A DNA stretch of 64,000 nucleotides, taken from contig NZ_JBGGGT010000002.1 in assembly GCF_041276405.1 (NCBI RefSeq), positions 2,145,001 through 2,209,000 on the forward strand. Direction: 5' to 3'. Positions 62,144 through 64,000 of the stretch are shown one piece after another. A program made the translations under genes and the position numbers. The stretch comes from Microvirga sp. TS319 (GTDB taxonomy: Bacteria; Pseudomonadota; Alphaproteobacteria; Rhizobiales; Beijerinckiaceae). The notes beneath the pieces were generated by a model. The model had not been told where the DNA came from. It did no database searches and was given only the letters and a program-made list of their open reading frames with translations. Positions within the stretch are counted from its first letter, which is position 1, and each line of letters begins with the position of its first letter.

Positions 62144-63682
62144 TTGGAAACGGAATACGCGTCCGTGACGGCAATCGGCACCGCGGCGAACGCGGAAGCG
62201 GAGGATTTTCCGATGCTTCAGGCGCGGCTCGGGAGAACATTCCGCTCTCTCGCTTCGCCGGACGCGCCGCGAACCGTCCTGATCGTGCCCAGCCTGAGCA
62301 TGGATGCGCAGGTCCTGGCCACCATTCCCGGCGCCCACCATTACGAGGAGCGGATGCTGTGCTATCTCATGCTGCTGCGGATGCCGCGCACCCGCGTGAT
62401 CTATGTGTCCAGCTATTCGATCCCGGAATCCATCATCGACTATTATCTGCATCTGCTGCCCGGCATCCCGGCGCAGCACGCGCGCAGCCGCCTGATCCTG
62501 CTTTCGTGCCACGACGGGTCTTCGGCGGCCCTGACGGCGAAGATCCTGGACAGGCCCCGCCTGCTCGAACGCCTCCGGGCGTCGATCCCCGATCCGGACG
62601 CCGCCTACATGATCTGCTTCAACGTGACGGACCATGAACGGAACCTCGCGCTCAGGCTGAACCTGCCGATCTACGGATGCGATCCGAACCTGCTGCACTG
62701 GGGCTCGAAGAGCGGCTCGCGAAAGATCTTCCGGGAGGCCGGGATCGAGAGGCCGGAGGGTTTCGAAGATCTCCGCGGCGTCGACGAGATCGCCGACGCT
62801 CTCGTCGAGCTCAGAGCGCGCAGGCCCGGCATCCGACGGGCGGTGGTCAAGCTCGAGGAGGGTTTTTCCGGAGAGGGAAACGCTCTTTTTTCCTACCAGG
62901 ATGCCCCTGAGTGCTCCAGGCTGCGGACATGGGTCGAAGACCGCCTGCCCTGGCTCGCCTTCGAGGCGAAGGACATGACCTGGGAGCTGTTCGCGCAAAA
63001 GCTCTCGGTCATGGGAGGTATCGTCGAGGAATTCATCGAAGGAGATGTGAAACGCTCGCCTTCGGTCCAGTTCCGCGTCGATCCCCTGGGCCGATTGGAA
63101 GCGGTCTCCACCCACGATCAGGTTCTCGGCGGAGAAAGCGGACAGGTCTTCCTCGGATGTCTGTTTCCCGCGGACGACGCGTACCGGCTCGGGATTCAGG
63201 AAAGCGGCATGAAGGCGGCCCGTGCGCTGGCCGCCAAGGGCGTGCTCGGACGCTTCGCGATCGACTTCCTCTCCGTGAAGGACGATGACGGATGGCGCCA
63301 CTACGCGATCGAAATCAACCTGCGCCGAGGCGGCACCACCCATCCTTTCCTCATGCTGGAATACCTCACCGGGGGGCAATACGATCCCGGAACCGGGACA
63401 TTTCTGACCCCGTCCGGGCAGACGCGCTGCTACTACGCCTCGGACAACGTGCAATCGGATGCCTATCGCGGGCTTCTGCCGGCCGATCTCATCGACATCG
63501 CCGCCATGAACGGCCTCCATTTCGACGGAGCGTGCCAGCAGGGCGTGATGTTTCACCTGATCGGCGCCCTCTCCGAATTCGGCAAGCTCGGCGTGCTCTG
63601 CATCGCGCGGACGCACGAGCAGGCCGAGGAATTCCATCGCCGTACGACCGAGGTGCTCGACCGGGAATGCCGCCCCGCCTGA
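62144..63682 (+). CDS. ATP-grasp peptide ligase, PGM1-related
   Basis: A 512-residue protein with an N-terminal pre-ATP-grasp region (about 1-170, RTVLIVPSLSMDAQVLATIP) and an ATP-grasp core: GCDPNLLHWGSKSGSRKIF, the nucleotide Lys/Glu strand VVKLEEGFSGEGN, VEEFIEGDVKRSPSV, and the Mg-binding ExN in YAIEINLRRGGTTHPF. The C-terminal ~100 residues resemble the PGM1 C-terminal domain. PGM1 joins a nonproteinogenic amino acid to peptides in pheganomycin synthesis. Which carboxylate and amine are joined here is unknown, and no precursor peptide gene was seen. An ATG at 62213 is a possible alternative start. Confidence 0.82.
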   Translation: METEYASVTAIGTAANAEAEDFPMLQARLGRTFRSLASPDAPRTVLIVPSLSMDAQVLATIPGAHHYEERMLCYLMLLRMPRTRVIYVSSYSIPESIIDYYLHLLPGIPAQHARSRLILLSCHDGSSAALTAKILDRPRLLERLRASIPDPDAAYMICFNVTDHERNLALRLNLPIYGCDPNLLHWGSKSGSRKIFREAGIERPEGFEDLRGVDEIADALVELRARRPGIRRAVVKLEEGFSGEGNALFSYQDAPECSRLRTWVEDRLPWLAFEAKDMTWELFAQKLSVMGGIVEEFIEGDVKRSPSVQFRVDPLGRLEAVSTHDQVLGGESGQVFLGCLFPADDAYRLGIQESGMKAARALAAKGVLGRFAIDFLSVKDDDGWRHYAIEINLRRGGTTHPFLMLEYLTGGQYDPGTGTFLTPSGQTRCYYASDNVQSDAYRGLLPADLIDIAAMNGLHFDGACQQGVMFHLIGALSEFGKLGVLCIARTHEQAEEFHRRTTEVLDRECRPA

Positions 63683-63685
63683 GGC

Positions 63686-64000
63686 TCACTCCTCGTATTC
63701 GATCCGGATCTTGGCGGCGGCCTCGCGGGCGCGCGCCCTCGCCTCCTCGACCGTGCTCGCGGAGGCCAGTGCCACCGCCATGCGGCGATACGGCCGCGTC
63801 GTCGGCTTTCCGAAAATGCGGGCCTCGACTTCGCTCTCGTCGGAACCCAGGGCCAGCGCATCTCCCAGGCCCTCGATGGAGAAGCGCTCCGCGTCCCGAT
63901 CCGCCAGGACCACGGCTGAGGCGGTGGGACCTCTCAAGCGGATGTTCGGGATCGGCAGGCCGAGGACGGCGCGGGCATGGAGATCGAACTCGGAGAGATT
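63686..64000 (-). CDS. purT: Formate-dependent phosphoribosylglycinamide formyltransferase (partial)
   Basis: Only the C-terminal about 104 residues are in the window; the gene continues past 64000. NLSEFDLHARAVLGLPIPNI and RGPTASAVVLAD match the C-terminus of PurT, the ATP-grasp enzyme that formylates GAR in purine synthesis. ARIFGKPTTRPYRRMAVALA is the conserved end. It is convergent with the PGM1-like gene, with a 3-base gap. Confidence 0.92.
   Translation of the reverse strand, partial: NLSEFDLHARAVLGLPIPNIRLRGPTASAVVLADRDAERFSIEGLGDALALGSDESEVEARIFGKPTTRPYRRMAVALASASTVEEARARAREAAAKIRIEYEE

Overview
The window is GC-rich, gene-dense chromosome from an alphaproteobacterium of the order Hyphomicrobiales (Rhizobiales). 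The gene families and the many palindromic repeats fit Methylobacteriaceae and most resemble Microvirga; the genus is an inference from memory, not a search. Support for the order: the dusB-ntrB-ntrC-ntrY-ntrX-hfq-hflX block, a fused ispDF next to cinA/pncC, a Coq10/RatA gene and lipA, an IalB-family protein, HspQ and SdhE. No tRNA, rRNA, CRISPR array, prophage or transposase gene was recognised.

Layout. 1-8.8 kb: small exported and stress genes (cytochrome c', an O-methyltransferase-like enzyme, a transglutaminase-like protease with a CtrA-type site upstream, UspA, Hsp20, OsmC) and mazG. 8.9-10.4 kb: a divergent TetR/NIPSNAP pair with a clear operator. 10.5-19.9 kb (minus strand): dusB, two nitrogen-type two-component systems (NtrBC and NtrYX), a 37-residue small ORF, hfq and hflX. 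20-25 kb: ispDF-pncC facing a Coq10-like gene, a P-loop kinase, lipA and a nicotinamidase. 25.1-29.9 kb: a complete BMP-type nucleoside ABC importer. 30-37.5 kb: a UbiH-like hydroxylase, an AEC transporter, hspQ, ialB, a YejA-like binding protein, a pseudo-receiver protein and a serine hydrolase. 37.5-43.6 kb: mfd, sdhE and recG. 43.7-47.7 kb: glmU, glmS and a GNAT acetyltransferase. 47.8-56.7 kb: opgGH (osmoregulated glucans), a LysR regulator, a DUF1127 protein, a Na/Pi cotransporter and an acyl-CoA hydrolase/transferase. 56.7-58.4 kb: a small accessory patch with a helix-hairpin-helix protein and a decayed RTX-type gene. 58.4-64 kb: a three-gene sensor-kinase/receiver operon, a PGM1-like ATP-grasp ligase and the 3' end of purT.

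The most striking signal is a family of about 24 dispersed palindromic elements built from a few interchangeable hairpin modules, all ending in AGAGC/AGCGC-type termini. Thirteen of them abut a reading frame so that the element's own first bases (C-TAG-AGC or C-TAG-CGC) form the stop codon. One copy supplies the last residues of a methyltransferase, two copies cut through the decayed RTX gene, and one copy lies in frame inside the GNAT acetyltransferase, adding 38 residues without breaking the frame. This resembles the Rickettsia palindromic elements in behaviour and is the best candidate here for an undescribed system.
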